Shown: positions 33,307-43,142 of the stretch, one piece after another
Layout: each line of letters starts with the position of its first letter
Position numbering within the stretch: position 1 is the stretch's first letter
DNA from: Marinitenerispora sediminis
GTDB taxonomy: Bacteria; Actinomycetota; Actinomycetes; Streptosporangiales; Streptosporangiaceae
NCBI RefSeq assembly: GCF_003336425.1
Contig: NZ_QEIO01000053.1
Span: forward strand, 1-50,115
Reading direction: 5' to 3'
DNA: 50,115 bases
Position numbers and translations under genes: made by a program
Notes under the pieces: model-generated
What the model was told of the DNA's origin: nothing
What the model saw: the letters and a program-made list of their open reading frames with translations, nothing else
Database searches by the model: none

Positions 33307-35463
33307 CTATTTCACCGGTGTCATCTCCGCCGTGAGCCGCTCGAAGACCACTCGGCCGGAGTAGGAGGCCGACGCGCGGTCCTCCACGAGGTACAGCCGG
33401 TCCACGGCGACCGGCTGCGCCGTGCCCTCGGGAACCGGGATCTCCGCACTGCGCCGGCCCCGCCAGTCCACCGCCGGGCCGTAGGCGGTGCGCCGCTGGC
33501 CCGTGCCGTCGACCAGCCGGACGGCGATCCGCGCGCCGTTGGCGTCGCCGCGGAGCCGGAGCCGCAGCGCTCGGGTGTGCCCGTCGACCGTGAGCGGAGC
33601 GGGCGGCACCGCGTACGCGGCGCGGGTGCCGGCGGAGCCGGTGAAGTCGTAGCGCAGTGCCAGCCCGGAGTCGCGGCCGGGGGCGACGTCGGCCGTGGCG
33701 CGGGTGGCCTCGGCGGACCAGCGGGCCGGGTCGTCGAACGTGGTGACGGTCTGCTCGGTGCTGCCGATTCCCACCGGGACGGAGACGTGCCGGTCCCCGA
33801 CCGCGATCCTGATCTCGCCGGTCCCGCTCTTCGCCACCGGCCGGACCTCGAACGTGCCGTCCCCGCGAGGCGCGACGGCGACCAGGCCGGAGTCGGCGCG
33901 CACGGTGGCGTCGAGCGGCTCGATGGGCGCCCGGGTGCCGTCGGGTGCGGTCCCGATCAGGCCGAACGTCGCCGACCCGCCCGCCTCGGGGAACGCGATG
34001 CTCGGCACGGTGGCCTCGACCCGGTCGGGCGGCGGGAGCACCTCCAACTCGACCTCGCCGGTCGCGGAGCCGGCGGTGGCGGTCACCGTCGCGGTGCTCC
34101 TGCCGCGGCTCTCAGGGGCGGTGAACCGGCCCTCTGCGACGCGCCCGCTGGTCGCGCTCCATGTGACGCTCTCCGGGGAGAACCGCGTGCGGACCGGCCC
34201 GTAGGCGTCGTCGTGGGCCGTGGCCAGCAGCGACCGGGTCAGCCCGGCGAAGACCCGGTGCGGATCGGCGTGCGGCACGGAAGCGGGCCCCGGCGCCGGC
34301 CGCGTGTCCGGCTTCGGCCGCACCCAGAGGCCGTGCGGCCGGCCGCCACCCTCCGGGGCGTAGACGGCCAGGCCGTTCGGCACCGCGCGTTCGTCCTCAC
34401 CGGTACGGTTCCACAGTTCGAGGCCGCTCCCTCCGGGCGGGCGGGCGAGCAGTGCGGACGACCCGCCACCGTCGAGCTCCAGGGCGTGCACGGCCCCTGC
34501 CGCCTTCAGGCGTTCCGCCATCTCCCGCAGGGTCGCCCCGCGGCTGCCGGCGTGCCGGCCGTCCGCCACGAGGATCGTCATGTCGGTGCCGTCCGCCGAG
34601 AACCCGATCGCGGTGCGGGGCTGCCGGGCGGAGTCGTCCACATCGAGGATCCGGCCGCCCCGCAGCAGCACGTTGCGGCCCCCGATGGCGGTGTGCGGCT
34701 CCCGGCCGTCCGCCGTCAGGGAGCGGCGCACCGTGACGCGGTCCCCCTCGGCGAGCCGGGCCAGGCGGTCGGCGCCGGCCTCCCGGCCCAGCAGCACGGT
34801 CTCGCCCGCCGCGACCGGCCGGGGCCGGACGCGCGGGCGGACCTCGCGCACGACTCCCCGGGACAGCACCACCTCGGTGACGCGCTCCGCGCCGGCGACC
34901 GCGGACCCGCGCGGGTGGCCGCCCCAGCGGGCGGTGAAGAGGCCGACCCCGTCCCGCGGTATCTCATGGCTGTTCATGCGGTCGATCCGCAGGCTCCCGT
35001 CGGGGAGTTCGGCGGTTCCTTCGAACAGCAGCTCCTCCACCCTGCCGAGTCCCGCGGCGGAGATGGTGGCGGCGGAGCGGTGCGTCCCGGTCGCGGACTT
35101 CACCGCCTCGCCGTCCTGTACGGCGGCGCCGAGCGGTGCCAGCGAGTTGCCGGCGTCGAAGAAGTCGCCGTTGACCGCCGCCACCGCCCCGGTCCGGGCC
35201 GCGTGCTCGCTCAGCCGCGCCGCCGAGGCGACCTTCCCGGCGTCGACGTAGCCGACGCGCGCGCCATGGGCGAGGTCCACGCTGAGCGCGTTGAGCCGCA
35301 GCGGGCCGCCGTCACCCGTGGTCTCGGTCGTGGTGAGCGTGACACCGGGCGCCACGGGGAGCGAGCGCCGCGACTCCACCTCGGCTGCGGCGGGCGGCAG
35401 GCCGCACAGCGCCACCAGCAGCGGCGGGACGGCGATCAGGGCGGCGGTACGTCGGGACAGCAC
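33307..35463 (-). CDS. Secreted phosphodiester glycosidase family protein
   Basis: A 718-aa exported protein. The start is the GTG at 35463 with GGAGGG 6 nt upstream. A signal peptide follows (RRTAALIAVPPLLVALCGLPPAAAE, residues 3-28). The NAGPA-type domain covers about residues 80-370, with AVNGDFF near the start and ALELDGGGSSALLA near its end, both typical. It continues with an Ig-like region (about 420-600) and a carbohydrate-binding-like beta-sandwich at the C terminus. Likely removes phosphodiester-linked sugars from wall polymers. Substrate unknown. Confidence 0.78.
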   Translation of the reverse strand: MLSRRTAALIAVPPLLVALCGLPPAAAEVESRRSLPVAPGVTLTTTETTGDGGPLRLNALSVDLAHGARVGYVDAGKVASAARLSEHAARTGAVAAVNGDFFDAGNSLAPLGAAVQDGEAVKSATGTHRSAATISAAGLGRVEELLFEGTAELPDGSLRIDRMNSHEIPRDGVGLFTARWGGHPRGSAVAGAERVTEVVLSRGVVREVRPRVRPRPVAAGETVLLGREAGADRLARLAEGDRVTVRRSLTADGREPHTAIGGRNVLLRGGRILDVDDSARQPRTAIGFSADGTDMTILVADGRHAGSRGATLREMAERLKAAGAVHALELDGGGSSALLARPPGGSGLELWNRTGEDERAVPNGLAVYAPEGGGRPHGLWVRPKPDTRPAPGPASVPHADPHRVFAGLTRSLLATAHDDAYGPVRTRFSPESVTWSATSGRVAEGRFTAPESRGRSTATVTATAGSATGEVELEVLPPPDRVEATVPSIAFPEAGGSATFGLIGTAPDGTRAPIEPLDATVRADSGLVAVAPRGDGTFEVRPVAKSGTGEIRIAVGDRHVSVPVGIGSTEQTVTTFDDPARWSAEATRATADVAPGRDSGLALRYDFTGSAGTRAAYAVPPAPLTVDGHTRALRLRLRGDANGARIAVRLVDGTGQRRTAYGPAVDWRGRRSAEIPVPEGTAQPVAVDRLYLVEDRASASYSGRVVFERLTAEMTPVK

Positions 35464-36079
35464 GGTCGACCCTCCGGAGAGCGGACACGGCGAGGAGCGC
35501 GGGAAGGGGGTGGGCGGTCGCCCAACCATCATTACGCAGAGTGATCGTAGCTGCTTGGGTGGTGATTTCCGTGCCGTCGCGACCGCGTCGCCGAGAACGG
35601 CGCCGCGGAGACCGCGCGGACGCGCGGTCGGCCGTGCGGGGCGGAGCACCCGGGGAGCCGGTACGGCTGGTCACCGCGCGAACGCGGGCCCCGACGGAGA
35701 GAGGGCGTCCGGGCAGGGCGCGGTCCCGACGTCCGTGCGGGTGTCGGCCGCCCTCCGGCGCCCCGGAGGCATGCCGGGTTTGGCCGGGGGTGCGGCGGGG
35801 GCGTCGATGGGGAGGCGCAAGCTCCGTCGGCGGTCGCCGAGAGGTCGGGCTGAAATCGCCGGGTGTGTCCCCAGGGCTCACGAGCGCTCGGCGGGTCCGC
35901 GCCGGGCGCCATGCCGGCAGCGGCTCCGGTGTGTGCGGCCAGGACCGCAATCCCTCCGCGCCCGCGCGGTCCGGTGCGGCTGCCGGAACGTCCCCTCCGC
36001 GTGCTGGTCGGGGGCGTGCGGACCGAGCGGCGGCGCACGGTGGTGGGCCGGGCTCCCGCCGACCGCGTCCCCCGGGAGG
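35464..36079. other. Gene-free stretch
   Basis: No supported gene in 616 bp. Only GC-rich sequence and, near 35528, a somewhat AT-rich patch (AACCATCATTACGCAGAG) that could carry the promoter of the glycosidase gene. Confidence 0.45.
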
Positions 36080-37213
36080 TCAGTCCTCGGCGGACAGGCG
36101 GGTCGAGCGCACCGCCAGGGCGCGGACCGCCCGCTCGTCGACGGTGTGGCCCAGGCCCGGCTGGGTGAGCGGGACGGGGATGACACCGTCGTCCGAGCGC
36201 ACCGGCGGGCTGACGACATCGCGGGTGAACCAGCCGCCGGCGCCGGAGGTCTCGCTGGGCAGGGTCACCCCGGGCAAGGACGCGAGCGCGACGTGCGCGG
36301 CGCGGCCGATGCCGGTCTCCTGGTCGGCGCCGCACCAGACCTGCCAGCCGGCGTCGACCGCGCGGTCGTGGGCGCGGCGGGCCGGGGTCAGGCCGCCCAT
36401 GCGCGCCGGGCGCAGGTTGAGGGCGCCGGCGGCCTCCAGCCGGATGGCCTCGTCGAGCGTCTCCAGCGAGTCGATGGAGGAGTCGAGGGCGACGGGGGTA
36501 CGGAGGTCGCGGCGGAGGCGGGCGTGCGCGGCGAGGTCGCCGGCCGGGAACGGCTGCTCGATGGCGAGCAGGCCGTACTCGTCCAGCGCGTGCAGGGCGG
36601 CGAGGTGCTCGGGGTCCTCGGTGTAGCGTCCGCTGCCGGTCACCTGGAGCACCAGGAAGGGATACGCCGCCTGGACGGCGCGCACCGCCTCGACGTCCCA
36701 CCCCGGCTCGATCTCCAGCCGGATCCGGCGGAAACCGCTGCCGACCTGCCGGTTGACCTCGTAGACGAGCGACTCCAGCGAGGGCTGCCGGGTGACCGTG
36801 ACACCGGCTGTGACGGCGGTGCGGGAACCCCCGAGGGCGTGCGACAGCGGGGTGCCGCGCTGCCGGCTCCACAGGTCCCAGCAGGCGATGTCCAGCCCCG
36901 ACTCCACCGCCGGATCGGCGGGGAGGTCCTCCCAGGCGGCCGCGACATCGGTGGGCCGCTGCCAGGCGTGCCGCAGCAGCGCGGGCGCGAAGTCCCGCAC
37001 CAGCGACCGCCAGCGCTCGGAGTCGGCCACGGGGACCTCGCCCCAGCCGCTGGCCCCCGAGGGGTCGCAGACCCGGACCAGGATCCGCTCGGCGAAGCGC
37101 GGCCGCCCGCCGTCCGGCCGGTGCCGCGGCTTGGGGTGGACCAGCGGCAGCCGCACCCGGGTGACGTCGACGGTCGCGACGCGGGTGAGAGTGGCCGGCT
37201 CCGTGCGTGACAC
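36080..37213 (-). CDS. Enolase-superfamily (MenC/NSAR-like) protein without catalytic lysines
   Basis: A 377-aa protein; GTG at 37213 with GGAGG 8 nt upstream. It aligns with o-succinylbenzoate synthase/N-acylamino acid racemase over its length (GWGEVPVADSE; ESGLDIACWDLW; IEPGWDVEAVRAVQ; WCGADQETGIGRAAHVALAS). The catalytic KxK is R165-L-E167, the metal aspartate of DAN is T192, and the second lysine (NIKPGRVGG in active members) is R268. E219 and D244 remain. Without both bases and one of three metal ligands the usual chemistry cannot occur. No menaquinone genes adjoin it. Confidence 0.78.
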   Translation of the reverse strand: MSRTEPATLTRVATVDVTRVRLPLVHPKPRHRPDGGRPRFAERILVRVCDPSGASGWGEVPVADSERWRSLVRDFAPALLRHAWQRPTDVAAAWEDLPADPAVESGLDIACWDLWSRQRGTPLSHALGGSRTAVTAGVTVTRQPSLESLVYEVNRQVGSGFRRIRLEIEPGWDVEAVRAVQAAYPFLVLQVTGSGRYTEDPEHLAALHALDEYGLLAIEQPFPAGDLAAHARLRRDLRTPVALDSSIDSLETLDEAIRLEAAGALNLRPARMGGLTPARRAHDRAVDAGWQVWCGADQETGIGRAAHVALASLPGVTLPSETSGAGGWFTRDVVSPPVRSDDGVIPVPLTQPGLGHTVDERAVRALAVRSTRLSAED

Positions 37214-37906
37214 GCGGTTCCGCCTCCAGAGGGCCGGGAACAGGACCGAAGGGCGCGGGGTGCCCTTCCCTTCGACGGTATCCCCTCTCACCCGGCGCAA
37301 CCAGCTGATCGGTCGGGGTTGTGGGAAAACCCGCTTACCGGTGAGTCACCTTCCGCTGCGGGGGGCGGGGTGCCCCGCCCGCGCGCCCCGCCCGGCCGAG
37401 GCTTCGGAACCGGAGAACGCGGCGGCCTCCAGCCACACGCCCAGCGGCCCCGGAGGGAGGGCACGCTGCTACCGGCGGCCAGGCTTCACATTCCGCAGGA
37501 CGGCCGCCATACGGTGCCGCGCCCCTTCCCGGCCCCGGGACGGCGGCGGTGACCGCTCTCGACGGCGGCAACCGCCACACCGTCATCCTCCGTACCGGCC
37601 CCGACGGCCCGTACCGCTACCCCGGGTGGCAGCAGCTCCGCCGCGGAGACGACCCGGACCATGACCGGGCGTACCCGGAGGTGGCGGAAAGGCCGGCGCA
37701 CGCCGTATCGCCAACGGGCTGGCGGTCCTGGAGCCCGAGCCGCCGAGCTGGGGAACAGGACGGCCGGCCGTGCCGGGGCGGAGGGGCTCCCGGAGCGGCC
37801 GCGCCGTCGGCGCGGCCACCCGACCCCACCCGAGCTCACCCGACCCCGGCCGACCCCGGCCGGACCGGCCAGCACGCCGCGGGCCGAACGCCGGCCGCCG
37901 ACACCG
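37214..37906. other. Gene-free stretch
   Basis: No gene is convincingly supported in 693 bp. A GTG at 37549 opens a frame whose first 45 residues look protein-like (GGNRHTVILRTGPDGPYRYP) but it then becomes Arg/Pro-rich and runs antisense into ald; no ribosome site. Possibly a decayed gene. Confidence 0.4.
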
Positions 37907-39028
37907 TCACACCCGGCCCAGGACCTCCGCCACCGGCTGGGACTTCAGGTCGTGCGCCTCGGCCACCGCCTCGTTGGTCAGTTCGCCGCCGAACGTGTTC
38001 AGGCCCAGGGCCAGCGCCGGGTCGTCCGCCAGTGCCCGCTGCCAGCCCTTGTTCGCGAGGGCGACGGCGTAGGGCAGCGTGTCCTTGGTCAGGGCGTGGG
38101 TGGAGGTGTTGGGCACCGCGCCGGGCATGTTCGCGACGCAGTAGAAGACGGTGTCGTGGACCGCGAACGTGGGGTCGGCGTGCGTGGTGGGCCGGGTGTC
38201 GGCGAAGCAGCCGCCCTGGTCCACCGCGATGTCGACGAGGACCGCGCCGGGCTTCATCCGGGACACCAGGGCGTTGTCGACGAGCTTCGGGGCCCGTGCG
38301 CCCGGAATGAGCACGGCGCCGATGACCAGGTCGGCGCCCAGCACCGCCTGCTCGATCTCGAAGGCGTTGGAGGCCACCGTGCGGATCCGGCCCTGGTAGA
38401 TGGCGTCGGCGTGCCGCAGCTTGTTGATGTTGAGGTCGAGCAGCGTCACCTCGGCGCCCATACCCACCGCGATCTGGGTGGCGTTCATGCCCGAGACTCC
38501 GGCGCCGAGCACCGCCACCCGTGCCGGGCGCACCCCGGGCACACCGCCCATGAGCACGCCGCGCCCGCCGCTGGGGCGCTGCAGCGTGGCGGCGCCGACC
38601 TGCGGCGCCAGCCGGCCGGCGACCTCCGACATCGGCGCGAGCAGCGGCAGCGAGCCGTCCGGCAGCTGCACCGTCTCGTAGGCGATGCCGGTGACCTTGC
38701 GGTTCAGCAGCGCGTCGGTGCACGAGCGGGAGGCGGCGAGGTGCAGGTAGGTGAAGAGCGTCTGCCCGTCCCGCATCCGGTGGTACTCCTCGGGGACCGG
38801 CTCCTTGACCTTGAGGATGAGCTCGCCTTCGGCCCACACGTCGTCCGCGGCGGCGAGCGTGCGGGCGCCCGCGGCGGTGTACTCCTCGTCGGGGATGGAG
38901 GAGCCGAGGCCGGCACCGGCCTCGATGACGACCTCGTGGCCGTGGGAGACGAGCTCGTGGACGCCGGCCGGCGTGATGGCCACCCGGTACTCGTGGTTCT
39001 TGATCTCGCGGGGCACACCGACGCGCAC
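37907..39028 (-). CDS. ald: Alanine dehydrogenase
   Basis: NAD-dependent L-alanine dehydrogenase (alanine to pyruvate and ammonia), 373 aa, full length. It begins [20 protein letters not shown]. Active-site K75 (LKVKEP) and H96 (TYLHLA) match the M. tuberculosis enzyme. The Rossmann motif is [12 protein letters not shown] and the C-terminal half holds VDQGGC and [13 protein letters not shown]. The 122-bp upstream gap contains no second gene; an Lrp-type regulator would be expected to bind there but no clear site was identified. Confidence 0.95.
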   Translation of the reverse strand: MRVGVPREIKNHEYRVAITPAGVHELVSHGHEVVIEAGAGLGSSIPDEEYTAAGARTLAAADDVWAEGELILKVKEPVPEEYHRMRDGQTLFTYLHLAASRSCTDALLNRKVTGIAYETVQLPDGSLPLLAPMSEVAGRLAPQVGAATLQRPSGGRGVLMGGVPGVRPARVAVLGAGVSGMNATQIAVGMGAEVTLLDLNINKLRHADAIYQGRIRTVASNAFEIEQAVLGADLVIGAVLIPGARAPKLVDNALVSRMKPGAVLVDIAVDQGGCFADTRPTTHADPTFAVHDTVFYCVANMPGAVPNTSTHALTKDTLPYAVALANKGWQRALADDPALALGLNTFGGELTNEAVAEAHDLKSQPVAEVLGRV

Positions 39029-39150
39029 GGTCTTCCTCCTCTGTCAGGTACCCCTCCACTCTGACTCAGGAGTACGGGGAGTGTCATCAGCATCGTGCGT
39101 GAGAACGCGGAGTGTTCCTGACAACGTGTAAGCAGCCCCGGTGGCGCACC

Positions 39151-40452
39151 TCACGACCGGCCCGGGAGCAGGGCGCCGCCGCCCGGGCCGGCCGCCGTAC
39201 CGTTCGCCAGCCTTCCCGGCGCGGTCTCCTGGCCGGACACCCAGGTGGCGAGCACCCTGCCGGCCAGCCGGCGGCCGGTGTAGGGCCCGCCGCCAGGCGG
39301 CACCTGCTGCTCGGCGTCCGGGTCGAAGGCCACCAGGTCGGCGTCCCGGCCCACGGCGATCGCCCCCTTGGCGGAGAGCCCGACCAGCGCGGCGGGCCGC
39401 TCGGCGGTCCACCGGCTCAGGTCGGCCAGGCCCAGGGCGCGCCGCCGCGCGGCCGTCCACAGGGCCGGGAGCAGCCAGCGGACGGCCGCCACCCCGGTGC
39501 CGGGCCGGTGGCCCGAACCCACCGAGGCCACCGTGTCGCCGTCGCCCGCGTCGTCGAGCAGCGCGCGCCACAGCGCGGCGCGGTTGGCGTCGGAGCGCAG
39601 CGGCGGCCGGCAGCGGTAGTCGGGGTCGTCGTCCGGTGCCGCCTCCGCGGGCAGGCACAGGTAGTGCGGCGAGGTCTGCGCGCTGACGCGGACTCCGACG
39701 GAACGGGCGGCGGCCAGCATGGCGGCGCACTCGGCCGCGGCGAACGGCGCCACGTGGGCCCGGCCGCCGGTCAGCCGGGCCGCGGCGATGACGCGCTCCA
39801 GCCCGCGGCGCTCCGCGCGCGGCGGCCGCGCGGCGAGCAGGGCGCCGTTCCCGGGCCCGCGCGGCTCCGCCAGCTCCGCGGCGTCCTCGGTGTGCACGAC
39901 CAGCAGGGCGTCCATGGCCGCGAGCTCGCCCAAGACCTTGCGCAGCTGGCCGTCGCCCATGGCGGCGACGTCCGGCGCACCGCCGTCGGACAGCGAGCAG
40001 TGGAAGCCGACGACGCCGGCCGCCCGCAGGTCGGCGAGATCGGCGGGTGTGCTGCGCGCGGTCATCCCGCCCAGGAACGCCACGTGCGTCCCGCGTTCCT
40101 CGGCCGCGACGGCGCGCAGGTGCGCCTCCAGGGCCCCGGCGCAGGTGATCGGGGGAGAGGCCGGCGCGGGGGTGACCACGATCGTCGTCACGCCGCCGGC
40201 GGCCGCGGCGGCGGTCGTCTCGGCGTACCCCTCGGCGAGCGGCTGCCCGGGGCGCTGCACGGCCACGTCGATGTCGACGCAGCCCGGAAGCAGGGCGGCC
40301 GCGCCGAGGTCGGTCTCCCGCCGGGCCGGAAGCTCGGCATGGCGGTCGGCCACGACGGATATCCGTCCGCAGCGGACGCCGACCGCCGCCGGGATGACAC
40401 CGTCGGGCGTGACCACCCGATCGGAGCGGATGACGAGATCGAAATGTCGCAC
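39151..40452 (-). CDS. Allantoinase/dihydroorotase-like protein without metal ligands
   Basis: A 433-aa cyclic amidohydrolase homologue; GTG at 40452 with AAGGGGG 5 nt upstream. FDLVIRSDRVVTPDG, GYAETTAAAAAGGVTTIV, GVVGF, VHTED, SPHYLCL and KGAIAVGRDADLVAFDPD place it next to allantoinases. Ligands of E. coli AllB map to H to D62, H to A64 (VDIDVAV instead of VDxHxH), carboxylated K to H151, H to P236 and D to G314 (GSGH instead of SDH); only H187 survives. It therefore should not bind the binuclear metal centre. No purine-catabolism genes flank it. Confidence 0.78.
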   Translation of the reverse strand: MRHFDLVIRSDRVVTPDGVIPAAVGVRCGRISVVADRHAELPARRETDLGAAALLPGCVDIDVAVQRPGQPLAEGYAETTAAAAAGGVTTIVVTPAPASPPITCAGALEAHLRAVAAEERGTHVAFLGGMTARSTPADLADLRAAGVVGFHCSLSDGGAPDVAAMGDGQLRKVLGELAAMDALLVVHTEDAAELAEPRGPGNGALLAARPPRAERRGLERVIAAARLTGGRAHVAPFAAAECAAMLAAARSVGVRVSAQTSPHYLCLPAEAAPDDDPDYRCRPPLRSDANRAALWRALLDDAGDGDTVASVGSGHRPGTGVAAVRWLLPALWTAARRRALGLADLSRWTAERPAALVGLSAKGAIAVGRDADLVAFDPDAEQQVPPGGGPYTGRRLAGRVLATWVSGQETAPGRLANGTAAGPGGGALLPGRS

Positions 40453-40762
40453 CTGGCCCCCTTCGCGGTGGCACCGGCCGTGGGGGAACCAGGTCACCGC
40501 GGAGCGGTCGGCACTCCGTCGGTCCGTTTCCAGCAGGCGAACTCTCGGGAAATGCCTGGTTCGATCGTGCGGCTGTCCAGCGTCCGGGGCACCGCCGTCG
40601 CTATTGTCGTCAGCATCCCCGCCCGAGGGCGGGCACCGTTCTTATTCTCCTCAGCCGCTCTTCGGTTCGCGGGTTTTTCGCGGGATACCCGGCCGGCGAT
40701 GCCCATCGCCCTGCCGCCACCGCGTGCGGCCGGACAACCTGATACTCGTGGAGGTTCACGAC
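40453..40762. other. Divergent gap between two genes
   Basis: A 310-bp region upstream of both the amidohydrolase-like gene and the membrane methyltransferase. Nothing clear except GATACT at 40741 and the GTGGAGG ribosome site at 40749. Confidence 0.4.
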
Positions 40763-41821
40763 ATGCGGATGCCGAGCCCCCGCCTGTGGATTCCCCCCGC
40801 CGCGGCCGGGGCGGCCGGCGTCGCGGTCCTCGCGGTGCTCACCGCCACCGGGGCCGTCGAGTGGGTGGCCGCCGTCCAGCTCCTCGTGCTGTGGGGCCTG
40901 GCGCTGGCCGTCGGCCTGCTGCTGCTCGTCGTGCGGCGCGTCAGCCGCAACGTCGACCGGCTCGGCCGCCGGCTGGAGCACTACCACAAGTCGGCGGCCA
41001 GCGAGGGCGGTATCGCGCAGCGGCTGGAGTCCATGAACCGGATGCTGCGCCTGGTCCGCGACAACGACGTGCCCTCCCTGCACGCCGACGCCCGCAAGCT
41101 GGGTGCCCGGCTGGTCGAGGAGCAGCGCGGCCGGTTCGACCGCCTCACCGCGCACGTCACCGACCAGGGCCGCCGCGACTACCAGCAGCAGGTCGCCGAG
41201 CGCGAGCTGCGCGACTTCGTGGACCCGGACCGCTTCATGCCGGCGCTGCGGGGCTGGGCGGCCTCGCCGGACGTGCTGTGCCTGCTGGTCGAGAAGATCC
41301 GGGAACGCCGGCCGGGCCTGGTGGTCGAGTGCGGCAGCGGGGCGTCGAGCGTCTGGCTCGGGCACGCACTGCGCCGCGTGGGCGAGGGCCGGCTGGTCGC
41401 CTTGGAGCACGACGAGCGCTACGCCGAACTCTCCCGCGACCTCGTGGCCGCGCACGGCCTGGCCGACCTGGTGGAGGTCCGCTACGCGCCGCTGCGCCCC
41501 TGGCCGCCGGCCCGCGACGACGCGCAGGCCGCCGACGAGCGGGAGCGGCAGCCCTGGTACGACCTGGACGCGATCGCCGACCTCACCGGCATCGACCTTC
41601 TCTTCGTGGACGGCCCGCCCGGCGGCACCGCCCCGCTGGCCCGCTACCCCGCCGGCCCGGTCCTGCTGCCGCGCTGCTCACCGCGCGCCGTCGTACTCCT
41701 GGACGACACGATCCGAAAGGCCGAGCAGGAAACGAGTGACCGCTGGCTGGCCGACCACCCGGAGTTCGAGCGCGTGACCGTCGCGACCGAGAAGGGCACG
41801 CACATCCTCACGCGCAAGTGA
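40763..41821 (+). CDS. Membrane-anchored coiled-coil methyltransferase-like protein
   Basis: A 352-aa protein; the ATG has GTGGAGG about 7 nt upstream. Residues 10-60 hold two membrane segments (AAAGAAGVAVLAVLTATGA and LLVLWGLALAVGLLLLVV). A coiled region of about 100 residues follows (RLESMNRMLRLVRDNDVPSL). The C-terminal half is a class I SAM methyltransferase fold: VVECGSGASSVWLGHAL, VALEHDERYAEL and LLFVDGPPGGT. Gene products like this act on surface glycans in some bacteria, but the substrate here is unknown. Confidence 0.75.
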   Translation: MRMPSPRLWIPPAAAGAAGVAVLAVLTATGAVEWVAAVQLLVLWGLALAVGLLLLVVRRVSRNVDRLGRRLEHYHKSAASEGGIAQRLESMNRMLRLVRDNDVPSLHADARKLGARLVEEQRGRFDRLTAHVTDQGRRDYQQQVAERELRDFVDPDRFMPALRGWAASPDVLCLLVEKIRERRPGLVVECGSGASSVWLGHALRRVGEGRLVALEHDERYAELSRDLVAAHGLADLVEVRYAPLRPWPPARDDAQAADERERQPWYDLDAIADLTGIDLLFVDGPPGGTAPLARYPAGPVLLPRCSPRAVVLLDDTIRKAEQETSDRWLADHPEFERVTVATEKGTHILTRK

Positions 41822-41833
41822 GCCGGCCGGAGA

Positions 41834-41867
41834 GGCGGCCGGCCGGGGGCTGTCCCGGCCGGCCGCC
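41834..41867. terminator. Strong bidirectional terminator
   Basis: GGCGGCCGGCCGGG (41834-41847) and CCCGGCCGGCCGCC (41854-41867) form a perfect 14-bp stem with a 6-nt loop between two convergent methyltransferase genes. Confidence 0.8.
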
Positions 41868-41943
41868 TTCGCGGTCTCGGAGCGGCCGGGTATGTCGTCC
41901 CCGCGGGCGCGCCCTGACGGAGGAACGACGGAGGAACAACGCC

Positions 41944-43140
41944 CTACCGCTGTGCCACCGCCGCTCCGGGGCGGCGCAGGGGCTGTGACGGGGAGTCGAC
42001 CCAGAGCACCTGGTCGCCTTCGGGGGTGACGGTGAGCCCGAGCCGGTCGCGCCCGGGGCGGCCCGCCCGCTGCCAGGCCGACCAGGCCGCGCCGATCTCG
42101 GTCCACAGATCCCGGGGGCCGCGTACCTTGGCCTCCCAGGCGTCCTCGGCGGGCGAGTACTCGCCCAGCGCCCACGATCCCGTCCCCGTGCCGCGGTCGA
42201 AGACGTACACGGATGCTTCGCCGGAGTCGTCGGCCGCTTCGTAGGACGCGAAATCCACGCCCGGCACGAGGTGTCCCACCACCAGCCGCCATCCCTCGTC
42301 GCGGTGGGCGATCCACCGGGGGTTCGTCCTGGTGCGCCTCGCCACCGCGGTCGGATCGTCTTCGTTCACGTACTCGCGCCATTCGCCGAAGGGCGACCGG
42401 GAGCGTTGCGACCGCAGCATCATGAAGTCGGCGTTACCCACGAACCGCCCGGACGCGCTGCCGTCATGGGCCCGCACCAGCCGCAGCAGGACGCCCGGCG
42501 CGAACCACGTCGACCACGGGGTGACGATCACCCCGCCGGGACGGACCTGCTCGATCCACGCGGCGGGGACGTCATGGGCGGCGACGGTGGCCAGCAACCG
42601 GTCATAGGGAGCGTCCTCCGGCACACCGCGGACGCCGTCGCCGACCACCAGGCGCGGCCGGTAGCCCAGCTCGGCGAGGGCTGTGCGAGCACCCTCGGCC
42701 ACCACCGGGTCGACCTCGATGGAGATGACGTGCTCGGCGCCGAGCCGCTCGCACAGCAGCGCCGTGTTGTAGCCGGTGCCGGTGCCGATCTCCAGTACCC
42801 GGAGCCCGGCGTCGGCGTCGAGTGCCTGGAGCATCGCCACCACCAGGGAGGGTTGGGAGATGCTGGAGGTGGCCAGCCGGCCCCACCCGTTCCCACCGGC
42901 GGGCGCGCCGTCGTCGACCTGGGTGATGAGGGACCAGTCGGCATCCGCCCACGTCGCGTACTCGGGATCATCGCGGGTGACGGGGCGGTACCAGCCCGGC
43001 CGGTCACGCGACGACACCCACACGGTGTCGGGAACGAACAGCGCCCGCGGCACCGTGAGGAGCGCGCGGTGCCAGGCCGGATCGGTGACGGCGCCGAACG
43101 AGGTGAGCGCCTCGGCGAGCCGTGCCCCGGGGTTAGGCAT
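41944..43140 (-). CDS. PIMT-like O-methyltransferase, candidate aspartimide-forming maturase
   Basis: A 398-aa homologue of protein-L-isoaspartyl O-methyltransferase. The ATG at 43140 follows AGGTGAGG; a GTG at 43146 overlaps the peptide stop (GTGA). The catalytic Ser/Thr region is SSISQPSLVVAM (residues 92-103, compare QTISQPY in PIMT) and SAM motif I is VLEIGTGTGYNTALL. Housekeeping PIMT is about 210 aa; here a roughly 170-residue C-terminal extension follows, as in the RiPP-associated enzymes that methylate Asp to make aspartimide. It is encoded 2 bp after a 46-residue Asp-Gly peptide, with no cyclase or ATP-grasp gene near, so it may be the sole maturase. A repair role is the alternative. 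Confidence 0.8.
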   Translation of the reverse strand: MPNPGARLAEALTSFGAVTDPAWHRALLTVPRALFVPDTVWVSSRDRPGWYRPVTRDDPEYATWADADWSLITQVDDGAPAGGNGWGRLATSSISQPSLVVAMLQALDADAGLRVLEIGTGTGYNTALLCERLGAEHVISIEVDPVVAEGARTALAELGYRPRLVVGDGVRGVPEDAPYDRLLATVAAHDVPAAWIEQVRPGGVIVTPWSTWFAPGVLLRLVRAHDGSASGRFVGNADFMMLRSQRSRSPFGEWREYVNEDDPTAVARRTRTNPRWIAHRDEGWRLVVGHLVPGVDFASYEAADDSGEASVYVFDRGTGTGSWALGEYSPAEDAWEAKVRGPRDLWTEIGAAWSAWQRAGRPGRDRLGLTVTPEGDQVLWVDSPSQPLRRPGAAVAQR

Positions 43141-43142
43141 CC

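Noticed and set aside
37549-38310. A plus-strand gene with GTG start.
   Set aside because: It runs into ald on the opposite strand and becomes low-complexity after 45 residues; no ribosome site.
40553-40575. GGTTCGATC resembling a tRNA T-arm.
   Set aside because: No acceptor, D or anticodon stems could be matched around it.
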